Source: Mariannaea sp. PMI_226 (Eukaryota; Ascomycota; Sordariomycetes; Hypocreales; Nectriaceae). Taken from it: a stretch of 64,000 bases of DNA. Position 1 is the stretch's first letter; each line of letters opens with the position of its first letter. The notes below the pieces were generated by a model. It searched no databases and was not told the DNA's origin. It saw nothing but the letters and a program-made list of their open reading frames with translations. The stretch is from contig JANFOG010000006.1 of the NCBI GenBank assembly GCA_024336345.1, positions 1,240,001 to 1,304,000 on the forward strand. Reading direction: 5' to 3'. Made by a program: the position numbers and the translations under genes. Positions 21,494-32,984 of this stretch are shown piece after piece.

Positions 21494-22492
21494 ATGTCTA
21501 ATTCAAATGATCCGCCTCTTGACGAGATTCAATGGAGGTCTCCACCCATCATCGCCAACATGGGCGGCCTGCACTCCAACACGATCCTCTTCTACTTCGC
21601 CGAGTCGCCTTTCTTCGAGCGCACCTCCAATAACGCCGTTATCATGAGTCAGGCGATGAACAACATGGCCATGTACCACTATATTCAAACGCGCGAGGCT
21701 TTCGAGGCCCGTCTCAAGACTATGTCTGGTCTCGAGTTTATCGTTGGCGAGGAGCCCGCTGAAATGGCACCTGGAACTGGTACTGGCGTGTGGGTGATCC
21801 GCAAGCAGACTCGGCGGAAGCGATACGACGAGGAGGATGAAGTGATTGTGCACGCCTCGTATTTTGTTGTTGGGGAGAACATCTACATGGCGCCCACTCT
21901 AAGCGACATTCTCGCCTCACGACTTGTAATATCAACCCCAGCTTACTTCTTATTATGGTGGACGTGAACTGACGTAGAGACCATGCAGATGACGATATCT
22001 TCAGCCATTGCCAAAGCTCTGCCTGCAGCTGAAAGCCTCCGGAAATGGCGTCCATCGCTAGGCCATGTTTATCAACTGCCATCTAATCAGCCCTCCACAC
22101 GACCCAAGCTCCAAGACTCGAATGAGGCCACACCGATGCCCGAAGACGCGGGCAAGACTGCTGCACAAAAGAACGACGAGCTTTCGCTAGAGCGATTGGC
22201 CGAGGAGTCCTTTAGGATTCATATGAAGTATGGCGGTGAATATGTCGATGAGAACCCCATCACCGGCCGACCAGGTGAATTTCATCTGTCCTCCACGGGT
22301 CGCAAAGTCGTCCCGCCGCCTCAGCTGGCCAAGCAGGAGGGAATTGGTTCCATCAGCGGTCCGCCAACGCTCAATACCAAGCTGGATGACAAGAAGGACG
22401 GCAAGGCAGACAAGACACCTAGATCTGCGACCGCACCCAAACCCAAGAGGAGGAAGAGCAAGATGAGCACAAGCACGCCAACAGCATCCTAA
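21494..22492 (+). CDS. MED6: Mediator complex subunit 6
   Basis: Head-module subunit of Mediator, which links activators to RNA polymerase II. Exons 21494-21925 and 21989-22492 (63-bp intron) give 311 residues. The Med6 domain fills the first half: LDEIQWRSPPIIANMGGLHSNTILFYFAESPFFERTSNNA, then GLEFIVGEEP and YFVVGENIYMAPTLSDILASRL, which are diagnostic. The intron cuts just after that last motif and resumes at MTISSAIAKALPAAESLRKW. The C-terminal third is Lys/Ser/Thr-rich with PKPKRRKSKMS, probably disordered and nuclear. It converges with ECM16. Confidence 0.96.
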
Positions 22493-22803
22493 ATGATATG
22501 ATAATTTAGATGACTTGCTTGAGAGGGTGGGGGAGGAAGGGCGTTCACATTATTAAAAATCGGAGGTTTTGTATTTTCTATTTTGATACCCAGTTCATGG
22601 AATAGGAGCACTGCATTAAGAGGAGGTGAAAATCGCAAAATTCAACCTGACGGACGCGATACAGAAGCAGAAAAATATGTAGTAAACCAAGATAGACAGA
22701 GTGTCTAATCCGTCTTAATCAATTCAAGTATTAACCTGAGGTATCCCATCTATAATAATTTTCTTCCATGTGCCAGAACTTTTCTTTTTGTCTATCAATC
22801 GAA
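22493..22803. other. Convergent 3' region, MED6 / ECM16
   Basis: 311 bp of untranslated sequence, AT-rich, with nothing else visible. Confidence 0.55.
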
Positions 22804-25800
22804 CTATTCCACGACCCATCCCTTGCCTGGAACTTTTCTCTGCTTCACCTTCTTCGCGGGCAGCGGCCATCCTTGACCACCGGTACTCTCTGCCCTCAAG
22901 TACGGCACGACGAAGCACTCTCTCACCGTCTCTCCGTTGGCATTGGTCGTAGGCTTGAGCTCCTTGATGGGCTTGCCGTACGTGATTAGGGGCGTTCCCT
23001 TGGCCAAGCCGGCGAGTTGACCGCCGGTGACATCGGTGAGCGCGTGCATTCTCGTCTTTGGCCTCTTCTCGGTGTCTACGCCAGACTGGCTTGCTCGTTG
23101 GAGATATGAGTAGATGATGAACTCGGGACACTCCTGCGTGCTGCGGTGGGCTAGGGGAGACGAAGGGTGGATGTAAACGGCGGGATCACTCTCGACTTCC
23201 TGTCCAGTGTGAATGGGAATGAGAGGGATGTAGGGAACATCGATGGCGCGCTTTGGCTTGCGGAACTGCTCAGGGGGGTTCGGGGTGAGGTCAGCACGGA
23301 TTGCAACCTGGTCAATAAAGCCAGCGGAAACCATCTGCTTCAGAGCAGCAACTTGCTTGGGCGACGGAGGATCCAACTTGTCCTGGAACTTCAAGTTGGC
23401 GAACGCTGCGATATTGGCACGCAAGAGCTCTGTAATCTGCTTGCGGAGTTGCTGAATCTCCTTGAGGACCTTGAACCGAACAAAGTGGCTCTCACACCAT
23501 TGCTCGGTAGGCTCGTGAGCAAATTCGCCAACGACCTGGAGGAGCTTGATGGCATCAGATCGATCATCGAGGTAGCAGAAATTCTTTTGCACCTCGTTGT
23601 ACATCTTGCGGACATTGGCCTGTCGATCCTCAGCCAGGACGTCAGCTGTTGTGCGAATGGCAGCGTCGTCCTTAGCTGCCAGGGCGGGGATGGCTTGGCT
23701 CTCAGGGAGGAAAACTTCAGCAGCAGAGAGACCAGCTACCAGCGCAATGGTGTACGGGAGACAGTCGTGCAGGTGACCGACGAGCAGAATGCGAGCGAAT
23801 CTCGGGGACAGCGGGAATACCGACATGGTCTGGCCAATCTGCGATACCTGGCCACTAGGAGAAATAGCTGACAAGTAGGTCAAGAGTTTTTCGGCCTTGG
23901 CGAGAGCCCTGCGGTCTGGTGGTGTAGGGAAGGGGAAGTTGACGACATGCTGGAGGTTCATCGCCTTCAACTGGAGCACAATGCCTTCAATAGGCATCCT
24001 AAGGATCTCCGGGTCCATAAACTGGGGGAAATCTCGCTCGTACACAGCCGAGGAATAAAGTCTGTAGCAGTGTCCTGGGCCTGTTCGACCAGCACGACCG
24101 GATCGCTGGTTTGCACTGGCCTTGCTGATCCAGCTGATGTCGTAGCTCTGAACACCGCTGACTCGGTCGTACTGTCTTTCCTTTGACCGTCCACAGTCGA
24201 AGACGTAGCGGATACCAGGGATGGTTAAACTGGTTTCTGCCACGTTGGTTGCAAGAATGATTTGTCGAGTGCCCTCAGGGGGAGTCTCAAAGACACGCAT
24301 TTGTTCCCGCGTCGGCAACAGGGAGTAGAGCGGTAACACTCGCATCTTGAGCGGAGCGACCTCTTGGTCCTCCTCAATCTGGAACTCATCCTCTTCATCT
24401 TCAGCGTTCTCCTCGTCAGAAGGAATGTCAATATCATCAAAGTCGTCTCCTCTACTCTCATCCACGTCACCAAACTCGATATCCTCCACCTCAATAGGCG
24501 CATCGTTTGCTGAAATCTGAACCCTGGGCCCTTCAGCTGTTTTAGGACCACCAAAGGCAGTCTTCAAGCGCTTGCTCAGCTCAATAATCTCGTTTCTTCC
24601 AGTCAAGAAAACAAGTATATCTCCAGGAGGCAACTTCTTGTGACCTCGGCTGACCTTTCGGAAGGCCTCCTCGACATAATCAGCATGAGTTCTTCGGGAG
24701 AAGTGAATGGTTACGGGATGTTGTCGTCCTTCGACTTCGAGAACTCGAGGCGGGGTCGCAAAGAGAGTTGGGTTCATCGTCAAATCCTCTATTCGTAGAG
24801 TAGCAGACATGATGATGAGCTTCAAGGGTCTGACTGTAAGGTCCTCAGCCGCAAGCTCGGCACGAAGTTTGATGACTCGGCTGAGCATTCCAATAAGAAT
24901 ATCAGTGTTGACGCTCCTCTCGTGAGCTTCATCAATGACAATGGCTGAGTATTTGCGAAGTGTAATATCCTGAGCAATCTCCCGAAGCAACACACCGTCG
25001 GTCATGAACTTGATGGCTGTTTTGGGATCAACTGTGCCCTCGAATCGGATTTGGTAGGCTACAACCTCCGAGTGGTCTCCTAGCTCCTCCGCAACTCGCT
25101 TCGACATACTGACCGCGGCGACTCGGCGCGGTTGTGTGACACCAATCAGGCCAGGAGTGGGTGAGTCTGGTGAGCCGTAACCCGCCTCATAAAGAAATTG
25201 TGGGATTTGTGTGGTCTTTCCGGAACCTGTAGAACCGCAGATGACCACAATATCGTCGTTGTGGATTGCTTCCATCAACCTTTGTTCTTCTGAAACCACT
25301 GGCAACTTGAGTCTCGCCTCCTGAACTTCTGGTGTTCGAGTAACTGATACACTATATACTTTTCGTTCGATATTTTGGGTAGGTTGGAGTTCCATGGGTA
25401 ACGGCTCCTGCTCGGGAGCTCTAGGAACGAAGTTTTCGATGGTAGGAATATCAAGGGTTGTTGTCGCGGCTGTGGCGGGATTGTACCCAAGGGCTTCATT
25501 GCGTTGTTGGTGCGCCCATGCTTTGAAAGAGGAGGATCTTTGTGTTTTTGTTTCGTCATCTTCCGTGTCTTCTTCAGAGGAGGAGTCGGAGCTCTCGTCA
25601 TCGTCTTCGCTTCCATCCTCGTCCTCATCTCCTTCCTCTTCCTCTTCCTCCGACGCATCGTCATCCTTTGCGCCATCGTCGCTGAAACCATGCCACTCAT
25701 CCTCATCATCTTCATCGTCGTCATCATCATTGTCACTATCCTCAAACTCCGCGGGGGGAGGTGGGGGAGCTTCAACTTGCGTGATAGAAAACTTTGACTT

Positions 25801-26421
25801 GACACCGCCTCGCTTCTGTCGCTTCTGAATAACGGGTCGTCCAGATTCGTCCAATTCTAGGGGTCGCTTCAATCCCGAACCAACAAGCTTGTTAGAAGGC
25901 GTGGCCACAATGGGTGCGCTAGGAGTTTCAACAGGTTTGGGAGCCTCGGTTTCGACTTCAGCACCCTCATCGCTCTCGTCGTCCATCTCCACGTCCCGTC
26001 GGGTTTCATAGAGTATGTGCTCTCTCTCTTCATGACCCTCCAGTCCCGCCTTCTCCTCCCTCATCGCCCTGCTGATTGCCTGTCTCTTTGTCTCGCGACC
26101 TTGGCCCAGAGATTTGGAACTTGAGAACAGCGTTGTGTCGACTCTGCGCTCAGCCAATTTGGCCAGCAGCTCTCGGCCCTCATCTTTGCGCAGCTTCCCT
26201 TCTATATATTTTTCCAGGCGCTTTGCTTTTTTGCCGCTCATCTTAACACCTTCGGCCTTCAGCTCTTCTTTCATCTTTGCCTTTTTCTCCTCATGCTCGC
26301 GCTTGTGCTCAGGGAGCAGCTCAGTGGCGTTGGTGTCGGCAACTTCATGGCGGGCATTTTCCTTTGCTCGCTCGCGAGCTAGCACTTTGTGCTTTCTTTG
26401 ACGGGGAACATACTTCGCCAT
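22804..26421 (-). CDS. ECM16: DEAH-box RNA helicase Ecm16/Dhr1 (DHX37 family)
   Basis: Nucleolar ATP-dependent helicase that removes U3 snoRNA from the pre-40S particle. It is a single exon of 1205 residues, close to the yeast length. The N-terminal region is basic (MAKYVPRQRKHKVLARERAK) and then very acidic (Asp/Glu runs at about 225-290). The helicase core follows: motif I GSTGSGKTTQIPQFLYEAG (about 398), motif II DEAHERS (about 497), motif III SATLR, and motif VI QRSGRAGRTGPG (about 780). Then come helicase-associated and OB-fold regions, with the DHX37-specific C-terminus VPYLRAESTGGQGWPLPAKKV. An insertion between motifs III and IV contains a second acidic stretch (DEENAEDEEDEFQIEEDQE). 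It diverges from PAC3 over 324 bp, so ribosome and proteasome assembly genes share a promoter region. Confidence 0.96.
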   Translation of the reverse strand: MAKYVPRQRKHKVLARERAKENARHEVADTNATELLPEHKREHEEKKAKMKEELKAEGVKMSGKKAKRLEKYIEGKLRKDEGRELLAKLAERRVDTTLFSSSKSLGQGRETKRQAISRAMREEKAGLEGHEEREHILYETRRDVEMDDESDEGAEVETEAPKPVETPSAPIVATPSNKLVGSGLKRPLELDESGRPVIQKRQKRGGVKSKFSITQVEAPPPPPAEFEDSDNDDDDDEDDEDEWHGFSDDGAKDDDASEEEEEEGDEDEDGSEDDDESSDSSSEEDTEDDETKTQRSSSFKAWAHQQRNEALGYNPATAATTTLDIPTIENFVPRAPEQEPLPMELQPTQNIERKVYSVSVTRTPEVQEARLKLPVVSEEQRLMEAIHNDDIVVICGSTGSGKTTQIPQFLYEAGYGSPDSPTPGLIGVTQPRRVAAVSMSKRVAEELGDHSEVVAYQIRFEGTVDPKTAIKFMTDGVLLREIAQDITLRKYSAIVIDEAHERSVNTDILIGMLSRVIKLRAELAAEDLTVRPLKLIIMSATLRIEDLTMNPTLFATPPRVLEVEGRQHPVTIHFSRRTHADYVEEAFRKVSRGHKKLPPGDILVFLTGRNEIIELSKRLKTAFGGPKTAEGPRVQISANDAPIEVEDIEFGDVDESRGDDFDDIDIPSDEENAEDEEDEFQIEEDQEVAPLKMRVLPLYSLLPTREQMRVFETPPEGTRQIILATNVAETSLTIPGIRYVFDCGRSKERQYDRVSGVQSYDISWISKASANQRSGRAGRTGPGHCYRLYSSAVYERDFPQFMDPEILRMPIEGIVLQLKAMNLQHVVNFPFPTPPDRRALAKAEKLLTYLSAISPSGQVSQIGQTMSVFPLSPRFARILLVGHLHDCLPYTIALVAGLSAAEVFLPESQAIPALAAKDDAAIRTTADVLAEDRQANVRKMYNEVQKNFCYLDDRSDAIKLLQVVGEFAHEPTEQWCESHFVRFKVLKEIQQLRKQITELLRANIAAFANLKFQDKLDPPSPKQVAALKQMVSAGFIDQVAIRADLTPNPPEQFRKPKRAIDVPYIPLIPIHTGQEVESDPAVYIHPSSPLAHRSTQECPEFIIYSYLQRASQSGVDTEKRPKTRMHALTDVTGGQLAGLAKGTPLITYGKPIKELKPTTNANGETVRECFVVPYLRAESTGGQGWPLPAKKVKQRKVPGKGWVVE

Positions 26422-26745
26422 TGTGTCTGGCTACTGTATATCGTAATTGGCTCAACCCCTTAAGTTTCCGATGAGACAGGCGACAAGGTCATGGCAAAAT
26501 TCGTTGTCATGAGCATTCGGTCGCTTGACATGGGTTCCATGAAATTTTGGGATTGGAAAAGTACTGCCGCCAGTCACCGCCAGAATCTCGAGCCACTTCG
26601 GGATTAGTGCGGGGGTTGTGGGGCCAAGCTGCAACTCCACACGACATCATCTTGCTGGTGCTGGTATAACGAAGTCCAAAATATGATCATCCTCAGCTGA
26701 ACTTGCGGGAATCGGAACAAAAAGGATCAGACGCTTATATTTGAG
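26422..26745. promoter_or_regulatory. Divergent promoter region, ECM16 / PAC3
   Basis: 324 bp between divergent start codons. No distinct element is recognised. Confidence 0.45.
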
Positions 26746-27249
26746 ATGGATGTCACAGATATCAGGGAAGAGCGGTTCCCATCCCCGACAAAGGAGGCTG
26801 CTGGGCTCGTCAACGGAGTTGCGACTGAAGTCACACTGACCAGCTTCACTGACAAGATCCTCCTCACCATCTCCCAAGAAGGTCGTCTTTCTCAATGGGT
26901 AAACAAAATCTTCTAGTCATCAGTTTTTTCATATATGCGTTACTTATACTTCTCTCAGATTCAAGTCCCGTTGACCGGTTCTGCGGCAGGAATGGTAGAA
27001 ATGACACTGCCTAGCTCGAGCAAGGGACTTCTTCCGTCAACGCATCTTACGCCTAAAACGCTCTTAGGTGGTGGAGGAGAAGATCGCGAGACCCTTGGCC
27101 AACTTTATGCAGCACAGATTGCCAGCCGGATATCGCTACAGTCACCTGATGATCGCAGAACTCTGGTTTTGGGGCTTGGTTTAGCCAAGCTTGATACTGA
27201 ACGGGAGGCATTCTTTGACCTCATTGACCTGACTCAGAGAGTTCTGTGA
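26746..27249 (+). CDS. PAC3: Proteasome assembly chaperone 3 (PAC3/Irc25/PSMG3 family)
   Basis: Exons 26746-26898 and 26959-27249 (60-bp intron, GTAAAC..TCAG) give 147 residues, the usual small size. With PAC4 this chaperone shapes the alpha ring of the 20S proteasome. Signs are the N-terminal TKEAAGLVNGVATEVTLTSF, then DKILLTISQEGRLSQWIQVPL, then THLTPKTLLGGG and a C-terminal helix TEREAFFDLIDLTQRVL. This order parallels human PSMG3 (GVPTQVVCTAF, ILVLVTQFGKMG, KVLLG, VIRVCQVW). Similarity is judged by eye over a fast-evolving family, so confidence is moderate. The start was taken at the first ATG that opens this frame. Confidence 0.75.
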
Positions 27250-28002
27250 AGAGAAGGGAACATAGAAATCTGGCCTCTAAGCGACACACTTTATGTGTGA
27301 GCAGATTCAGCTCGAGCTTGATAAGCTGTCTACTCAGCCACTTCACCAACGCCGGTTTTATTCACAATACCTCCACCTACAACTCCTCCACACCAGCCAA
27401 TATCTCAACTTCTGCTCAAAAAACCTGCTATTCCCCATACCATCGGCACTCTTGAAAGTGAATAACTAGACTGGGGTGAATAAATGCTCACAAGTCTCAG
27501 AGTCGCTTACGAGAGGGATCATGAATTTTCTTGGGAATATAGAAGCATGCAGACAAGGACTAATGCAACGATGTCTTCAATCCACAAGAAAATGGGTTTA
27601 TGGATCAGCTATAGTAATGAATATCAACGACCAAAAACATCTGTCACAACTAGATATAAAGCTTCTCCTATCGTTCATATATTCATTAAGGTGCATCGCC
27701 GACTGCGAACCGTGAGTGGTCTGGCGGTTTCTAGACGAGTTGTTCAACGCTGTCGTGTAGTTTCTAGCGCCCAATCATAACCATCATCATCATCCACCTT
27801 AATTTTTGCAACCCCAGGTTGTGGTTGTCTCGAGTTCGAGTTTTGATCCTGACCTGGCAGCGATCCAAAACCCAATCGTCACGGTGAAAGAGAAGAACAA
27901 AGAAGGTCCCGACCAACATCACTTCAACCAACAACTGAAGCTATCTACTCTTCCACCCGTCATCCATTGACAAAAAGGGAGATGCTACTGTACAGCCGTA
28001 AT
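27250..28002. other. Convergent 3' region, PAC3 / calcineurin A
   Basis: About 750 bp with only short random ORFs. No RNA gene was seen. Confidence 0.5.
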
Positions 28003-30031
28003 TCATGATCCAGGTGCTTGTCGAGGCTTGCGATCCCTAATTTTTGAGGTTAATAGCCACCCATGCCAAAATACAGGGCTAAGTGCGATACTTACGTGCT
28101 AAGTCTTCTGGACAATTGGTGTAGCTTTTTATCATTGTTAGCCTCCTCAGCGGCCTTCTGCAGGGCATTATTTCGCTCCTCTTCCTGGTGTTTAACCACT
28201 TCCTCGTGACTAGGAGGCAATCTCTCATTCTGGATATCAACCTTGCGGGCATCCTCAAAGTTGTGGATCGCATTCTTCAGACCTTCGGCACCCAACATAA
28301 GAGTACCGGCAGGCAGTCGTCCTCCAGCCACAGTCTTGAGCTCCGATACCTTCTCTGACTCCTCACGAAGCACCTGGAATACTCGGGACAAGCGGCCAAT
28401 GGCGAGGATCTTGTTCTTGATAGCACGCCTCTTGAACTCGATCGACTCGGGATCCATGTTGGCAGTAATAGGGGGTGAGGAAGGACCAGGCGAGATTGCT
28501 GAGGGCGTCTCCTCCTTGAGCTCCTCCTCAGAGCAGGTGGAAAGAATAGCAATCAGCATGTCGGTGATCTTCTCGCCGACGAATGGCAGGGACCAGGTGA
28601 AAACATCCATAAAGTTAGGGAGCCAGTAGGGATGGGGTGTGCAGTTGAACTGCCGGATGTTCATAACATTGTTCTCGTACTTGAGGACGGCGGCCTTGTT
28701 GTTGTAGACGTCAAGGTAGTTAGGAGCCGAGAAAATGGTCATGACACTGGGGAAACCAGTAGTTCGGGTCTTGCGATACATTCGGTAACCGGCGTCCTGA
28801 GCTTCGTGCGCTCGGATAATTGAGAGCAGATTGTTCTTCTCGAGGAAAGCACAGGCAGCAGGGTACGAAAAGAAGTACGAGCAGCCTCGAACGTGGTTGT
28901 GGAGAAAGTAGTCACTGGTCTTTTCTTGGCCAAAATCTTCCAGAGGGTCTGCCCACAGAATATCGCACATAAGACCCTGGGTAGGGGGCTCACGGAAACG
29001 ATCAATCTAAAGTAAATTGTAAGCAAAGATAGTCGATGTGGGAAGTTGCCTTGGGTATTTATAACGTACGCTTCGCAAGTCATCGAGAGTATGCAATTCG
29101 GGGCTCAGACCTCCGTGAATGCACAGGAACTGCTTGTTCATGACGGCGGCGAGTGGTAGGGCGCAGAAGGATTCCATGCAAGCGTCATAAACGGCCTCGG
29201 AGTATTTATGCTTGCATTCGAGCTTGAAGGTGAAGTAATCGGTCAAATGGCGACACTCGTGGTTTCCTCGGAGAAGCCAAAGGGTCTGAGGGTAATGGAT
29301 CTTGAGACACCACAGGTACAGGACACACTCTATGCTGAAATAACCACGATCGACATAATCACCCAAGAAAAGGTAACGAGTCTCGGCAGGATCACCGCCA
29401 ACTTCGAAAAGCTTCATAAGGTCATAGTACTGTCCGTGGACGTCACCACAGACGGTAATGGGGGCATCCATCTCGAGAAGGTTGGGCTCGGCGCGCAGGA
29501 GCTCAGTGCCCTTGTTGATGATCCAGAGTGCCTGCTCTTCAGTGAGGCGACCCTCACGGTAGAAATGCTGCTTAAGGAATGTAATATCCGGCTTGGTTTG
29601 GGTCTCGTCCTCGAAGAACTGCTCATCGGTGGGCTTCTGCATGGCAGGTGCTTGAACATCTGAATAAAAGCAGAAAAGAAACGGCCATGTTAGCTACAGA
29701 CTAATCTCCTTTTTTGGGGGGGCTGATAGAGTGATAACAATCATCAAGGACAGGAACACTGCAGTGAGGGTGACATGCAGAAATTTCCATGACGACAACC
29801 GAATGGCGGGGTTTGAGACCAAGGATGGAGGGGGAGATGTCACGCACCTTTGCACACGCGCTCCATGGTGCTGACTTGAGTGCCATCTTCCATAGTATGG
29901 ATGGTGAAGTCAATTTCGGGAACAGGTCGCTTCTCCTGAATCGCGCGAATAGCATTGTCAACCTGGACATTGCGACGCTGCTCGCCCGAGGGCGCAGGCG
30001 GGGGAGAGTTGGCCTCGCCTTCGGAATCCAT
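28003..30031 (-). CDS. CNA1: Calcineurin catalytic subunit A
   Basis: Ca2+/calmodulin-dependent Ser/Thr phosphatase (PP2B) that dephosphorylates Crz1-type factors. Exons 30031-29848, 29659-29070, 29006-28096 and 28036-28003 give 572 residues. The metallophosphatase motifs are intact: GDVHG (133-137), GDYVDRG (161-167), GNHE (193-196), then the [11 protein letters not shown] and [14 protein letters not shown] segments. The helix before the calmodulin site is the expected calcineurin-B-binding stretch. The calmodulin-binding region is [20 protein letters not shown], followed by an autoinhibitory-like segment and a charged tail. The last 10-nt junction (AGCAC|GTAAGT .. TTAG|GGATCG) replaces an in-intron stop by [11 protein letters not shown]; without that splice the protein would end ...RRLST. 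The start [12 protein letters not shown] follows a presumed long leader. Confidence 0.95.
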
Positions 30032-32037
30032 GTTGGGTAGACAGTTCGACGAGGTGGGATGCAAACACGAATGGGGGGGTGTGGCCGAGCCGGCGGCGGT
30101 GAGACAACGGGTTCAGTTGCGTCGAGTGGTCGTCGCGAGCTGTGAAGGACGGGAGGACTGATGGAGATGGCGACTGGCGTAGCAGATGAGAAATAGAAGG
30201 TCGAGGCGGGAGGAAGGGGGGGGGATGGAGGACGGACGTGTGCAGGAAGACGGGAAAGCTGCAAGATAGGGCTGACAAGGAAAAGGGAGTTTGGGAGTCG
30301 GCTCTGAGCGAACTGTCTTATAAGTTAAGTTAGGTGAGAGTGGGAGTGGGAGTGCAAGCGGGCGGGCTACGGGGTGTGAGTGTGGGCTGGCTGGCGCTGG
30401 CGCTGGCTCTGGTTGGGAGGTGGGAGTGAGAGTGAGAGTGAGAGTGGGAGTGGCGGCATTAGAGCTAGAAAATATGAGGTTGAATGGGGGGTAAGGGGGG
30501 GTAGTAGCATGGAGGGGGTGATCAGGTAGCTTTTGTGTGGGATTCCAGCCAAGAATGTACCTGAGGTGGCGGCGGAGGCTACCTCGTCTCACCGGTCGTG
30601 AATGATCCAGTGCTCGTTTTCCGGGGGGTAGCACCCGATGCTCGGCCCAATCAGGGGGCTGGTGATGCCCAGCTCTCGTTTGGTTTTCTTACGTTCTTTT
30701 CCTTCAACTCGCGTGTCCACCTACCCAGGGCTCACTTCAGTAACTGACTGACATCAAAATTGCACCTTTTCCTGGTTTAGACCGACTGACATCCCGGGTC
30801 CCCTCATGTACTTGTCGGTTTATTTCCCTATTTCCCTTGGCACTTATTTGCTGTGTTATTGCAATACTACTACGCCGGCGGATGATGACCTTCTTCATTT
30901 TACGTCTACCCAAGTGCGCCGAGTATGCCTCAGCAAAGTAGGTCGGAAAGGTAAGGTACGTACGGAGTCATTATAATCTGTAGAGGGCCCTGAATTGAGC
31001 GAGCTGCTTGTCATCGGGGACCTCCCAAGCGTTGTCACCCAGAAATTGAAAGCCACATAATCAAGCCACAAAGTCGGCTGCTGCAAACCGGCGGATTGAG
31101 CCGCTGCAGTGATTGATAATTTTAGGTTGTCCGATGGGAAAAAGTGAAACATAAAAGCAGCGCCCTCTCTCCATCTTACCGTACCGGTCCGTAGGGACTC
31201 GTCCATTTTAGCTCAGGTAGGACGTTCGAAATTTGAGTGTCTCCTTTTTTGATTCGGTGGATGATGGGTGGCCCTGTTAATAATAATGGGACTTTCTCTA
31301 TTTCTGAGCTGACCCACGCGAACGCCCAGAAGCAGAAGAAAGGAAAAAAAAAAAAAAAAAAGAGAACCACCAGTTTGTGGCTGACCTACTGCATACACAC
31401 TTTACTGTCCTTCCTACCTAACCCAAGGTATACCATACCACCTTTAGGCTTTTAGGCTGGTAGGAAAGCTACTAGAACAAAGATGATGTTGTCTATCTGT
31501 AGATACACAAGTAGCATTTATTTTATATTATGCCAAGTTAACAACTCACCGTGAACGCCATAACGTTGCTATCTTGGGTAGCAAAAGGTCCAGCTAGCTA
31601 GGTTAGTGTAGAATGGAGAGCTCATTAACTGGCTCTGGTAAGTTAGGTGCGCCGCACAGATTTAGTAGTACATACAGGTACAGCTACTACGTGCTGCATA
31701 GTGATTTCAATGAGGCGAAAGAGGCCGCCAGTACTCGGTATATGCTCCATTTTTGGCCAGATCCTTGACGTAAATCCTCACTTTGGGTTTGCTGCCTGGT
31801 CGCCTTCTTTCGTTGCCTCGTTGATACGACCACTTGCACCTGCGAATTCGTGACTGGGGTATGCAACCACATCGTCATGGATTCCCGAATTGGACCGAAG
31901 AGCCTATGTACATAATAAGGGTCAGGTAGTTGGTTTTATGATATGCACGGGGTAGACTACTGCATGTCTACATCTGTACTGCAATTAGGAATCACTGGCT
32001 AATGAGATGGTCCTTTTTTCCATTTCTAGTTTCCAGG
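30032..32037. other. Gene-poor region upstream of calcineurin A
   Basis: The promoter and leader of CNA1 lie at the left end, including the G-rich hexamer-like repeat GAGTGAGAGTGAGAGTGAGA at about 30427-30446. Further right there is an A17 tract at 31327-31343, a TACGGAG copy at 30961, and AT-rich sequence from 31460. No intact gene is supported. Confidence 0.5.
30421..30453. repeat. Imperfect GAGTGA/GGGAGT simple repeat
   Basis: The plus strand reads GTGGGAGTGAGAGTGAGAGT and continues in the same register. It is a short purine-rich microsatellite in the promoter side of CNA1. Confidence 0.7.
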
Positions 32038-32160
32038 GTAGAAGGCCTAGGAGCGTACCATGAAGAATTCCAGATTGTACTCCGCAAGTGCCGACAAAAT
32101 TATCAGGCTCTCCCTGGAGCAGGCAAAACAACAATAGGGGTAATAATTAAAGACCCTTAA
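32038..32160 (+). pseudogene. Relic of a fungal NACHT/NLR NTPase P-loop
   Basis: One open frame reads VEGLGAYHEEFQIVLRKC and then YQALPGAGKTTIGVIIKDP before a TAA at 32158. This parallels the segment of fungal NACHT proteins that runs (Q/P)EGTG-x-W...EF-x-x-WL...CPGIPGAGKTx(I/L)xSIVIDxL. Walker A is recognisable (ALPGAGKTT, 32107-32133), although the usual first Gly is Ala. The flanks are AT-rich and full of stops, and no complete NTPase domain can be followed either way. It is read as a decayed fragment, possibly with an old intron acceptor (TTTCTAG / TTCCAG) just before it. Confidence 0.55.
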
Positions 32161-32984
32161 TAATTGATATTCATTAGTTATATACGGATTGATACGGAGC
32201 AGAGTGGAGAGAAACCATAAAACATACCTACCTTAAATGTGCACTTCACTTCGGCCAAAAATAGAAAGCTAGGGGAATTTTAGCTGGAAAGGAGATTAAA
32301 ATAGTACTCGTGGTCATCAGTAGGTATCTACACAGTAGCGTTTGCTTCACAGTGTTTAATTATTTGAACTTGACCTGACCTTTCTCTCCCTCTTCATATT
32401 GTGATACTACTCCTGATCTTTTTCTACATCGTGATTATGTTGTACATGTCTGTCATATTTATTCCCATTCTTCATTTGCAAACCCCCATTATGGAGAAAT
32501 CCATCACCTCAATGTTATTCACTTAGATTCCCACGAATGTAGGCATGTTTAATCGGACCTTGCATTTCTCTAGCCCCCTACTTGGTCAAATAGAGGTTCC
32601 CTGCTTCCCGCAGTAGGCCTACCTGGCCGTTTGCGATCACTTCCCCTGCTGTCTGTGCTATAAATATCACAGCAATTTAGGCGGAAGAGCAAACGACTAC
32701 TCTGCAGTCAAGGGTACGAGCGACAAAACACACCCGGATAGACTGCCTTGCCATTGCTAGAGGGATTAAGGGGCAAAGGCATGAGTGTTGGATCCTGTCA
32801 TGAAATACATTCTGACTATCAACTGCGTAATTTTCTTAACTCGGTCTCGATGAGCTAAGAAACATCCGAGCAAATCGCTAAGCTATGGTGACGCCATCAG
32901 ACAACCACTATACATGGTCCTGTCCTGCAACTACACTTCAGGTATCATGTTTCTCCTGGTCTTAGTTCAGTTGGAATCGAACCC
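32161..32984. other. AT-rich intergenic, no gene seen
   Basis: TA-rich sequence follows the P-loop relic (TAATAATTGATATTC...), consistent with old decay. A TACGGAG copy is at 32193. No further coding relic was recognised. Confidence 0.45.

Noticed and set aside
25504..25828. Plus-strand Ser-rich ORFs opposite the helicase gene
   Set aside because: Antisense of the acidic Asp/Glu run of ECM16.
32961..32984. tRNA-like string TTAGTTCAGTTGG..ATCGAACC
   Set aside because: The A-box-like part is on the plus strand and the B-box-like part reads on the minus strand. No cloverleaf forms, and it abuts the 3' end of the dioxygenase gene.
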